Of a DNA stretch of 64,000 nucleotides, positions 48,244 through 58,600 are shown piece after piece. Every line of letters starts with the position of its first letter. Position 1 is the first letter of the stretch. This stretch comes from Berghia stephanieae (lineage: Eukaryota > Mollusca > Gastropoda > Nudibranchia > Aeolidiidae), in NCBI GenBank assembly GCA_034508935.3, contig CM067446.1:59792289-59856288 (forward strand), given 5' to 3'. Below the pieces are notes generated by a model. The model saw only the letters and a program-made list of their open reading frames with translations, was not told where the DNA came from and searched no databases. A program made the position numbers and the translations under genes.

Positions 48244-48594
48244 CTCGGATTCGAGCAGTTTTCGGCTACTCCCAAAAGCGTGCTGGAATCCAGCCTGCCT
48301 TGAGGTGATTTTGAGGTGATTTTTTAAATTGTATTTTAATCTCTGCATTGTCTCATACTGCTCGGATTCGAGCAAATTTCGGCTACTCCCAAAAGCGTGC
48401 TGGAATCCAGCCTGCCTTGAGGTGATTTTGAGGTGATTTTTTAAATTGTATTTTAATCTCTGCATTGTCTCATACTGCTCGGATTCGAGCAGTTTTCGGC
48501 TACTCCCAAAAACGTGCTGGAATCCAGCCTGCCTCGAGGTGAGTTTTTAAAATTGTATTTCAATCTCTGCTTTGTCTCATACTGTTTCATACAC
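48244..48594. repeat. 117-bp tandem repeat, three copies
   Basis: Units start CTCGGATTCGAGCA at 48244, 48361 and 48478. 117 is divisible by three, and the minus strand stays open as a 39-residue repeat over two units. Confidence 0.9.
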
Positions 48595-48675
48595 ACTTTT
48601 TCATATTTTTATCTTACTTACACCAGTGCCTTTTCTCTAAGTTTTCACTCTGATAAAAAACAAAAGTATTCCTTC

Positions 48676-48935
48676 AGAGCCATAAGGCCCATGAAGCCGG
48701 AGTTATCCCGGTTTCTATAGTGTGATGCGGACAATAGCAATTGCTTGCTATCCTTTGGGCAGGATGCTAGTCTATCACAAAAAACTTTCTGCCAACTCCA
48801 AAAGACTCGGCTACCCCTTCACTGCTGGGTGAACAGGGGGGTCAGAAAAAAAATCTCTACTGCACCTGGGATCGACCTCAGACCCTTTGCGTGTGTAGCA
48901 AGTGCTCTAACAACTAAGCTATCGGGACCCCCACA
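48676..48935 (-). repeat. SINE R3 copy
   Basis: Full reverse copy from CAGAGCCATAAGGCCC to ACTAAGCTATCGGGACC. Confidence 0.82.
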
Positions 48936-48939
48936 ATTT

Positions 48940-49519
48940 AGTTCTTGCTTCACTTATCGGTCATTTAAGTGACAATCTAAAAAAATAAAAGATGATGACG
49001 AGAATATAGTGACAAACTTTCAGCATGACCATAATATCATGTTTTAACAGCATGTTCAAAGTATACAGTGTATAAAAGATATAGGATATTGAGCGAATGC
49101 ATTATTAACCAAATTCCATCCCTTAGTTTGTGGACAAGAATATTACAATGACCTCTCCACACAGGACTGGTATCTCGATGTTAAGGCTTGCTTTTAAAAT
49201 GATTTGTGAAATTTTGTGAGTTTTGTTCACTCGTAGAAATCATCGACCCTAAAAAAGTGTTTACACGTGTGCAGTCCTCTTATAAGTATTCACTGTGTTG
49301 GTTACAACTAAGGGACAGAATCTGTGATAACCGCATTCACCTAATACTTATGTGAGCAAATTATATTTATAGATATAATTACAAGTAAAATACATATCTA
49401 TACTTACAAACATTTACTATTTTCAGGGGGTTTACACTTTACAGTACTTGCAACAACTTTTAGGTCATTTTTTTGCCTTTAAAAAAAGACTGGTCAGGAA
49501 TATGGTATTCGAAAGACTT
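48940..49519. other. Unassigned stretch
   Basis: No repeat family or gene recognised, apart from a degraded R4-like tail at 49430-49470. Confidence 0.5.
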
Positions 49520-49680
49520 TAGATCGTGTTAACAAGTGCATTGTGTGTTTGTCATGTAACAAGTGTGTTTGTCATGTTAACAAGTGCATTGTGTGTTTGT
49601 CATGTTAACAAGTGCGTTGTGTGTTTGTCCCTGTTAACAAGTACTTTGTGTGTTTGTCATGTTAACAAGTGTAACACTAT
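49520..49680. repeat. Minisatellite of about 32 bp, about five copies
   Basis: GTTAACAAGTGCATTGTGTG followed by TTTGTCAT, repeated with small changes. Confidence 0.88.
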
Positions 49681-49949
49681 TGTGTCATAGAAGATAAGAA
49701 CATTCAAACAAAGTTTAAAATTTTAGTTTTGCAGATAAAAGCACACAAGAACAAATATAATAATGTAAGGGGACTAATTTATGTAAGAAACAAGTAGATC
49801 CCGAGAGTAATTTATAAATGTGCTTGGTTGAGACTGTTTCGAAATTCCACACAGATAAAATAGGACACAAGATCTGATAAGCAGGATACACTCAAATGAC
49901 AGCTTAAAAATAATGCAGTTTCCACTTTATGTGTTCAAAGCAGTTAATT

Positions 49950-50905
49950 TTGTTTTTCGGTTTTTAACGGTTTTACGGCGCTTGCAACACATTTAGGTTA
50001 TATCAGTGCCAGTAAAAAGGAAGAAAATGGGATAGTAAAAAGTTCTAGAATTACAATTAAAGCACCCAAGAAAAAGTAAGACATAGGGGAACTGGGAACA
50101 AATAGGGATCAGATGTAGATTCCAAGAGCATACCACCAATGCACCTAGTTTGAGATCACCTATAAGTCTCATCCAGACACAAGCACAAAATCCAACAAAG
50201 AATACACTCAAATGCTTGCATAATACATTAAAAATAACAAACAAAATAACACATAACAGAGAGATGATTTACAAGGAAAAAAATATCATTTCTCAAAACA
50301 AAAACTATGCATTTGACTGTTTCCCTCCCACCTAGGACTCCGGCCAGGGCCAGGACAAAACCAAGTAATCTCATGCAGAGCTGCCAATCCCATCTGATGA
50401 GAATGTGTACAATGGGACCTCAAAATGGGGGAGATTTAATAAAAATGGGTACAATCCTGAAATCGACGGAAACTAACTATATTGTGAAAGTAAGAGGAAG
50501 GTATACTTACATAAAGACACACCGCACAAGCTCAATTGCAGCAACAATGATTTTCCAAAGACTATAATCCAATCCTTTCAGAATTCTACCTCCCAGCATG
50601 AAGATCATAATTGGTCAAAAAATATATGGTCACCAAGGTTTCTCCTCAAAAGGCTAGTAATAATATGAATTACAACTAAAGAAAACTGAAGTGACTCTGT
50701 ACACTGAAAATGGGTACAATCTTGGGGAAAATGCGTACAAGCGTACAATCGCCGAAAATGCGTACAATTCCATATTTTTTGCAGTAGGTTGGCAGCTCTG
50801 CTCATGCCAAGACAAAGACAGAAAGCATGTTGGAAAACAGAAATAAGGGGATAGAAGACACAGTAAGTACCTCCCTGCCCGCTATGGGAGGTCAGGATCT
50901 CCACC
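49950..50905 (-). repeat. Repeat R4 copy split by a MITE
   Basis: R4 from 49950 to 50375, then the MITE at 50376-50800, then R4 resumes (CCAAGACAAAGACAG) to 50905. Confidence 0.82.
50376..50800. mobile_element. MITE M3, inserted in an R4 repeat
   Basis: CAGAGCTGCCAA at left, TTGGCAGCTCTG at right, with 6-bp duplication CTCATG (50370-50375 and 50801-50806). Other R4 copies show the uninterrupted site. AATGCGTACAA-type repeats lie near the right end. Confidence 0.85.
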
Positions 50906-50957
50906 CAGAGTGGCAAAATAAGAACATACAAATACTGAATAGGTAGAAAAGTAGGCC

Positions 50958-51068
50958 CCATGGAGCAGGAGCTTATTCCATTCTCTATAGCATCAAATGG
51001 ACTATAGCAATTGCTTGCTATCCTTTTGACTGAACGCTAGTCTAGTGCAAAGTACTTTCAAGTACTTA
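50958..51068 (-). repeat. SINE R3 tail fragment
   Basis: CCCATGGAGCAGGAGCTTATTC to GCGCTAGTCTAGTGCAAAGT-like sequence; head absent. Confidence 0.65.
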
Positions 51069-51144
51069 CAAAATAAGAACAAAGTGCACAGGTAGAAAAG
51101 TAGCCCTTCAGAGCCAATAGGTCCAATAGGAGCTTATCCCATGT

Positions 51145-51658
51145 TTGTTTTTAAGAGTTTTATGGCGCTTGCAACACATTTAGGTCATATCTGCGTCAGT
51201 AAAAAGGATGATAATGGGATGGTAAAAATATTCTAGATGTACCAATAAAAGGACTTGAGGAAAAAGTAAGAAAAAGGGGAAATGGTTCAAATAGGGAACA
51301 GATGTAGATTCCAAGAGCACACTATAAGTGTACTTAGTTTGAGATTACCTAAATGTTTCACCCAGACAAAAGCACAGGTCCCCACTAAGAGGAATAGACT
51401 CAAATGTTAACAAATCATATGTTAAAAATAAAAAAAAATAACAGAGATGATTTACAAGGAAAAGAATAGCATCTCCCAAAGCTATAACTATACATTCAAC
51501 TGTTTCCCTCACAGCCAAAGACTCCGGCCAGAGTCAGGAAAAAACTTAGTAATCCCATTCCATGATAAAGACAGAAAGCAATTGGAAAACAGATACAGGA
51601 GGTAAGAAGGCACAGCAAGTACCTCCTTGCCCACTATGGGAGGTTGGGAACCCCACCC
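51145..51658 (-). repeat. Repeat R4 copy, full length
   Basis: Tail hairpin TGGCGCTTGCAACACATTTA at left; head CCCACTATGGGAGG at right. Confidence 0.78.
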
Positions 51659-51659
51659 A

Positions 51660-51765
51660 GAGAGCTTATCCCAGTTTCTATAGCATCAAACGGACAATAG
51701 CAATTGCTTGCTATTCTTTTGACCAGACTCTAATCTTGCGCAAAATACTTTCTCTAAGCCCCCTT
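51660..51765 (-). repeat. SINE R3 tail fragment
   Basis: GAGCTTATCCCAGTTTCTAT, then CGGACAATAGCAATTGCTTG and CGCAAAATACTTTC. Confidence 0.65.
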
Positions 51766-51836
51766 CCCCTTGGAACAAACATTACAACAAGTGGGTAGTT
51801 TGAGAAGGCCAAGATTGAATAAATCTTTAATCAATA

Positions 51837-52042
51837 AAATGAGCTATACTACCGTGTTATGGAAAAACACATATTTAGAAATTTGGCCAGAAAACTCATC
51901 CTTCAAATATCGATGAAATCCCAGGTTTGAAAGTTTTTGCTAAGACGAGGGTCATTTAAATCGATCAATATTTGAAGGACGAGTTTTCTGACCAAATTTC
52001 TAAATATGTGTTTTTCCAGAGCATGACAGTATAACTCATTTT
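51837..52042. mobile_element. Foldback element with arms of about 80 bp
   Basis: ATGGAAAAACACATATTTAG...CTTCAAATATCGAT at left, inverted at right. Related fragments occur at 3690-3870 and 8040-8110. Confidence 0.75.
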
Positions 52043-52349
52043 AAATTATTGGTAAAATATTATATGTACATAAAAAATAACATGACTATATTTTACATTT
52101 TGAATGTATAAATTTGCTTGTCTTTAAGATAAAAAAGGAAATTTCCAAATGGATATTGTGGAGATAAATTAAAACAATTCGTATATTATGTAATATCATG
52201 GTTAAGTGTCTCATTGATTACAGCTTATCTTAAATACTCATCGAACAACAACAAAAAATTCATTATCAATAGAAATGATTACGACAGCTTCAAAAACTAC
52301 ACACGGAATATTTTCGGCTCTAAACATCACATTAAATTGAGTGTGAACT

Positions 52350-52600
52350 ATTAACTCACTCAATCCTGGAGAGTTTTGCTACTTTTCAAAACTGGAAAAA
52401 AAAAGTATTAAAAATGAGCATGTATATAGATAGTTTTATTCAACTACCATTAACATATAAAAACTAAAAAAAAATTAGCTTTCATACAACGCCTATAATT
52501 TGTCTCAGAAAAATTGTAATAAATACGCATGGAGTAAAAGTAATCCCGGGTATACTACGGATATAGTCGGTGTTAGTGTTAGGGTTGAGTGAGTTAATAA
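52350..52600. mobile_element. MITE M2, second copy
   Basis: TTAACTCACTCAATCC at left and GGGTTGAGTGAGTTAA at right; its interior matches the copy at 5883. Confidence 0.8.
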
Positions 52601-52614
52601 TTAAACTGTTTTTG

Positions 52615-52760
52615 TCTTCGACTGAAGAAGGGTTTTGAAGCTGGGATGTTCAGTGTTTGGTATTTTGTTCTTTTTTGAAACTGTTAAATTCCTTTTTATA
52701 CAATACTTTTTAGTTACAGGTCATAGGTTCTAGCAGCTTAGTATCCACTTTTCATCATTT
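52615..52760 (+). repeat. Repeat R5 copy
   Basis: ACTGAAGAAGGGTTTTGAAG through TTCTAGCAGCTTAGTA. Confidence 0.7.
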
Positions 52761-52984
52761 GTCTCTGATTTTTGGGGGGGGGGGGGGGGGGGGTTTAATG
52801 GCACTTGCAACACTATTACATAGTGGCCACCTTTATAAAGAGCTAAAATTGGACACCCTACACTGCGCTTTTGTCAAGACACAAAATGGCAGGATGCTTG
52901 GACTATTATAATAACCTATAATTTAGAATCAGAGCCATACACTCAATTTGTCGATTCCTTGGTTTCAATTAGTCAATATAAACA

Positions 52985-53400
52985 TGTTTTGTTTTTAAGG
53001 GTTTTACGGTGCTTGCAACACATTAAGGTCATATTACCACCAGTAAAAAGGAAGAAAATGGGATAGTAATAAGTTCTAGAATTACAATTAAAGTAGCCAA
53101 GAAAAAGCAAGATAAGGGAATTGGTTCAAATAGGAAACAGATGAAGATTTCAAAAGCAAACTATCAGTGTACTTAGTTTGAGATCACCTAAAAGTCTCAT
53201 CCAGACACAAGCACAGCTCCCCACCAAGAGGGATACACTCAAGTGTTTACCAATCATATATATGTAAACAACACATAATACACAAAACCAAGAAATCTCA
53301 TTCCAAGACAAAGACAGAAAGCAAGTTGGAAAACAGATGTAGGGGGATAGAAGACACAGTAAGTGCCTCCCTGCCCCCTATGGGAGGTCAGGAACTTCAC
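52985..53400 (-). repeat. Repeat R4 copy with internal gap
   Basis: Tail at left, head CCTATGGGAGGTCAGG at right. Confidence 0.75.
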
Positions 53401-53404
53401 CCAG

Positions 53405-53890
53405 CAAAATAATCATAATCCTGGGACATGATGCCAGTGCATTCCATAGATAAAAGCACAGAAGAAATAAGAAGACAAAAGGGAGTGCAGTAAATAGGGA
53501 CCAAGAATTCCACCTTGCAATCCAGTGATGTACAAATGTTGACATGACCTAAAAGTCCCATCCAACACATGCAAAGGATCTCGCTGTGAAGGATACACTC
53601 ACATGTTAGAGTACAATACAAGCTAATAATTTATATAAAAAACTTAACAGCAACAGAGAGATGATGTACAAGGAAAATGAATATAATATCTTATAAAAGG
53701 CAAAATACATTTGACTGTCTCACTCCCGGCTAAGGATACTTGCCAGGACCAAGAAAAAAAAACCCTGAGTAATCTCAATCAAGAACAAAGACAAAAAGCA
53801 ACATGGAAAAGGATACACAATACAGGGGATAGAATACACAGCTAGTGACCTCCTGCTCACCACGGGAGGTCAGAAGACCCCATCCAGGCC
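53405..53890 (-). repeat. Repeat R4 copy, diverged
   Basis: Middle and head blocks recognisable (CAGAGAGATGATGTACAAGG, CACGGGAGGTCAG). Confidence 0.65.
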
Positions 53891-53894
53891 CTAT

Positions 53895-54246
53895 TTCTTT
53901 CTCAAACAATGTTCAGTTAAAAAAAAAAAAATTATCTTAAGTAATGCATTTTTCTGGTTGACCAATACAACTATTAGTGCTTAGTAATGAGAATAAATTG
54001 TGCAATGACCTATCAGTGTGATAAAAATTGCTTGAATAAAAACCAAGTGATTTCAAACCACATATGAACTTAAGAATTCAAATTGCATTTATGAAAACCT
54101 GAGAATAATGTGTTTACGAAAACAAACAAAAAGTAAATTACGAAAGGAGAAACACGAAAATTGTTTTTTATTTTTTATTAAATCCTGTATCTAAAAACTC
54201 TTAATCAAAACAATATTTCCTTTGTGAATTGACATTATTTTACAAT

Positions 54247-54285
<39 letters not shown>

Positions 54286-54385
54286 TATATACAAACTTAG
54301 ACAACAATTGTCTTTGAACTAATAGTCTTTGTCAGAGAAAAAAACCCGCAAGATTTTCGAACCGAGATGGTATCTTGTATTCTAA
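53895..54385. other. Unassigned AT-rich stretch with a TA tract
   Basis: TA repeat at 54250-54290. No gene seen. It may include part of the SIRT1 3' flank. Confidence 0.5.
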
Positions 54386-54389
54386 GCAA

Positions 54390-54705
54390 CAATTACTCAT
54401 CCAGACATAATCACAGGATCTCACTAAGAGGAATAACTAAAATATTTACAAACCATTTTATATTCAAAACAAAAAATATAACAATACATAACAATAGGGA
54501 GATGATTTACAAGGAAAAAATAACACCTCCCACAGCTATAACTATACATTTGGCTGTTTCCCTCTAAGCCAAGGCCAGGAGAGAACCAAGTGATACCATT
54601 CCAAGACAACGACAGAAAGCAAGTAGGAAAACAGATATAGGGGGATAGAAGACACAGAAAGTGCCTCCCTGCCCACAATAGGAGGACAAAAGACCCAATC
54701 CAGAA
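54390..54705 (-). repeat. Repeat R4 copy, partial
   Basis: Middle to head (GAGATGATTTACAAGG to CCTGCCCACAATAGGAGG). Confidence 0.7.
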
Positions 54706-55234
54706 GCATGAGCTAAGGATGGTTGATGAATCAGATTGTTACTAGATACCGGAAATAATTTCTTGACATTTCTCTTCATTTTAACTAATCCATTGTAAGG
54801 CAAGGCAGATGTCAACACACTAAAAATCATTTGAAAGCTTTTAAATAAAATCTTTGTAATTTTTCAATCGCATAAGAATGGAAAATTTTATCTTTCTTTT
54901 TACAAATTCTTGGGTAGTCATGAATTTACCATATGGAAACGGTTAGCTTTACAAAAATATAATTATATTCGTTAAACAAAACATTTTTTACACAACAAAA
55001 AGCCTTCCTCTATACACTAGATTGTGACACTCAGCACCAAGAATGAAAGATAGAGATAACTTTATAGAGCTTGACAAACGAAATTCTTGCCAAATTCACA
55101 CATTTCAAATTATTAGAGAAGCCCTTTTATCTTTTTTACTTTTTTTTTTTTCCACTCTCAATAAATCAACTCTACGTTTTTTGGTGCTGGTTCCAACTCA
55201 TATCATTGACAAATCCATCAGAAAGAGAACAACC
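54706..55234 (-). other. Probable SIRT1 3' untranslated region / downstream flank
   Basis: AT-rich DNA directly after the SIRT1 stop. No clear minus-strand AATAAA close to the stop was found, so the end of the transcript is uncertain. Confidence 0.45.
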
Positions 55235-55628
55235 TTATTCACGTTTTTCATTTCCATCATTATTAGTAGACGAAACCATTCCTGCCCTGTCTTTTTCATC
55301 AAGATCCCCTGCCACTGCTGGCAAAGACGATTTCACTGATGGGGAAGACGATATTGATCCAGCCACAAGTGATATTGTCTCACCAGCCAAATCGTCGTTG
55401 TCATTATTGATAGACGGTTCTTCTATTTCAACAACCTGCTGCTGCTCTTCTAGTTCTTCCGGATCTAGGCTTACATCATTGCTGTCCCCGTCGTTGTTCT
55501 CATTTGCATCATCATCATCGTCACCATTGTTTTGATTGTCATCGGATTCATCCTCTTCCTCAGATTCCGAGAATACCTCTGCCCCTTTGAAAACATATCG
55601 ATTTGGTGGGAGAAATAAGTATGATTAT
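55235..55628 (-). CDS. SIRT1: SIRT1 last exon: C-terminal activating segment and acidic tail
   Basis: The acceptor is AATTCCAG. With the previous exon it encodes a match to human NQYLFLPPNRYIFHGAEVYSD, then an Asp/Asn/Glu-rich tail to a TAA. The phase from the previous exon reads DNHTY and then leaves frame within a T run (about 55612-55616). One extra T gives DNHTYFLPPNRYVF, after which the frame is open to the stop. Confidence 0.88.
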
Positions 55629-58600
55629 CTGGAATTGAAAATGGAATAAAGAACATTTTTATATGTAAAAATAAAAAGGAATACAGAATATTTTTGTACA
55701 TACAGAGCAGCATGGAAATTTCAAATAAGTCGGGACCAGGCTTATTTGTTCGAGATTTCCGTGTTGAGTATGTTACAAGAATATGAAGAGATTAAACATG
55801 GGTTTTTTAAGTAAGGTCTCATTACAATGAGGAGCAGCCTTTGGTGCATCTTGTTTCATTCAATAACAGAAGGTGTAACGTTCTCCTTTCAGTGTACTAT
55901 AATAAGCAGGCAAAGCAAGCACATCCCATTGTTGATTACGCACTGTATGTATATGTATATGGCAACCCTGCAAAATGCAGATAAGCTGGAGAAGAAGAAG
56001 AAGAAGAAGAAGAAGAAGAAGAAGAAGAAGAAGAAGAAGAAGAAGAAGAAGAAGAAGAAGAAGAAGAAGAAGAAGAGAAGAAGAGAAGAAGAAGAAGACG
56101 CAGTAAATAACATCCCTGGCCACCATGGAGGTCAGGAACCCCACCCAGTTTCCACACTGCACTGCGGCTGATATTTGGGCTAATTCAGTCTTCCCGCCAA
56201 CTAGGCCCTAAAGTTATGTTTCCATACAGAGATAAATACAGGGAATCTATATTCCTTATTACTTTCAAATTCCTAATCTGATCCCAATTGAGACCAGGGT
56301 TGTCAATTCAGGAGACAAAAACTTACTAAACTTGTGTGGTTATGTCTTCGGTATGACACTCACTTTCAGATCAGAAGGTCCTGGTTTCAAACTTTACTCA
56401 GCGCATCCAAGTTGGATCCTTGGAAAAGACTCTTTACTCACCGTATTCAGGTGTAAAATGAGCACCTGACCAATTACAGTGTTTTATCTGTCTTAAAGAA
56501 TTGTAATATCGCCTAACATGCGTCATGTCTTGTTCTACATGTTATGTGTTGCTGTTAGTAAGGTAAAGTGCTTTGAGCATGTTTAGTGGATATTGCGCTA
56601 TATAAAGCTCACGTTTTTTGGTGTTTTTAAAAAAAAACTTTTAGGCAAACACGTTGACCGCATTGAACTCCAGTAAAAAGACATTATATACCTATACCTT
56701 TCCGTTTGACGGGTGATTGGAAAATATACTGATATTTTTTTTTAAGACACTGAATTCCATAATCATACGGAGAATCGACAACCTTGAGAGACTTGAAAAG
56801 ATGAAAACGTTTTTTCTCGTATGGTTAAAGAAGAATTGTATGCTGCCTAAAATGGTTTTTATAAATAAATTTATACGTTCACACTCCTTACAGACTAAAG
56901 TTTTTTTTCATAATGAAATCAAACATTTACGATTATTTATTTTGAAAGACGGCAATGACCAAGTACCAAATCTGCCAAATGAGCTCAGCGCATCCAAGTT
57001 GGATCCTTGGAAAAGACTCTTTACTCACCGTATTCAGGTGTAAAATGAGCACCTGACCAATTACAGTGTTTTATCTGTCTTAAAGAATTGTAATATCGCC
57101 TAACATGCGTCATGTCTTGTTCTACATGTTATGTGTTGCTGTTAGTAAGGTAAAGTGCTTTGAGCATGTTTAGTGGATATTGCGCTATATAAAGCTCACG
57201 TTTTTTGGTGTTTTTAAAAAAAAACTTTTAGGCAAACACGTTGACCGCATTGAACTCCAGTAAAAAGACATTATATACCTATACCTTTCCGTTTGACGGG
57301 TGATTGGAAAATATACTGATATTTTTTTTTAAGACACTGAATTCCATAATCATACGGAGAATCGACAACCTTGAGAGACTTGAAAAGATGAAAACGTTTT
57401 TTCTCGTATGGTTAAAGAAGAATTGTATGCTGCCTAAAATGGTTTTTATAAATAAATTTATACGTTCACACTCCTTACAGACTAAAGTTTTTTTTCATAA
57501 TGAAATCAAACATTTACGATTATTTATTTTGAAAGACGGCAATGACCAAGTACCAAATCTGCCAAATGAGTATGACTCCCTGACCTTTAATCACTTTATA
57601 GCTCAATCTTCTATGTGCGCGAAATGGTCTAGCAGTATGGCACTCGCCGTCGGACAGGAAGGTTCAGGGATCAAGTCCTGCTCTGAGCAGCAGCATATAG
57701 TTGATTTCCTGGAAATGGTTCTTCACTCACACATATGTAAAATGAGTACCTGGCTGGTAGCATTACAACTTCGTCTCTGTCGGAACAATTGTAATATCAC
57801 CTAGCAGGCGCCATGTCTCATTTTAAATGTTTAGCATAAATGTTGGCTGGGGACTCCTGGTAAAGTGTTTTGAGCACTTTTGGTGGATATTGAGCTATAT
57901 GAATGCTCTAGTTTTGTTTTTAAAAACTACAACAGTAAAGATCAGCTTTCCCATATCCAAACTTGACTCTTACCTGACAGTCGCTGTGCCAAACTGACCC
58001 TGTTTTTCCTTCCTTGCCACATCTTCCTCATCTCCTCTAGTTCATCATCCTCTCCATTTGTCGGTTTGGGTTCTGCTTTAGCAGATGTTGATGACATCAT
58101 TTCACTGTCATCCTTAGAGGCAACAAGTACGGACGATGTTGCAGACTCCTCTTCCAATTCTAACCTAGGACGTTTCTCTACAGGTTCCGACTTGTCTGAA
58201 CAACTTTCAACATTTTTGTGTTCTGACATTGATGATTTACCACTAGAACAAGACTCTTGATGGTGATGATGATGATGATGGTGGTGATGATGATGATGAT
58301 GATTATGTCCATGGTGTTTATGATGAGAACGATGATGATGGTGATGATGTGAATGGTTGTGACTGTCATGGTGATGATGAGAAGAATGATGGTGGTGGTG
58401 GTGGTGTTTATGATGGTTTATCTTATTGTGTTCGTTAGATGTCGAACTGACGATGTCTGATTCTGTATTGTCTTTATCGTGGCTTTGATCCTGGCCTTGT
58501 TGTGCTTTGAGACAATTGTCTGTAGATTTAGCACTTGTCGAAGTCGTGCTGACTTCATCAGATGAGGCTTGCTCCAATTTATCAGATTTGTTCAAAGACT

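Noticed and set aside
52620-52660. Hammerhead-like reading of the R5 motif CTGAAGAAGGGTTTTGA...GAAACGTT
   Set aside because: The core resembles CUGANGA...GAAAC, but stem II does not pair well and several copies have G at the cleavage position, which hammerheads do not accept.
55827-56171. Overlapping open frames of poly-Lys, poly-Leu and poly-Ser in four frames
   Set aside because: All come from the (GAA)n microsatellite.
56717-57804. Open frames of 108 and 166 codons starting MENILIFFFKTLN
   Set aside because: They repeat because of the 587-bp tandem duplication, run into a SINE, and show no recognisable domain.
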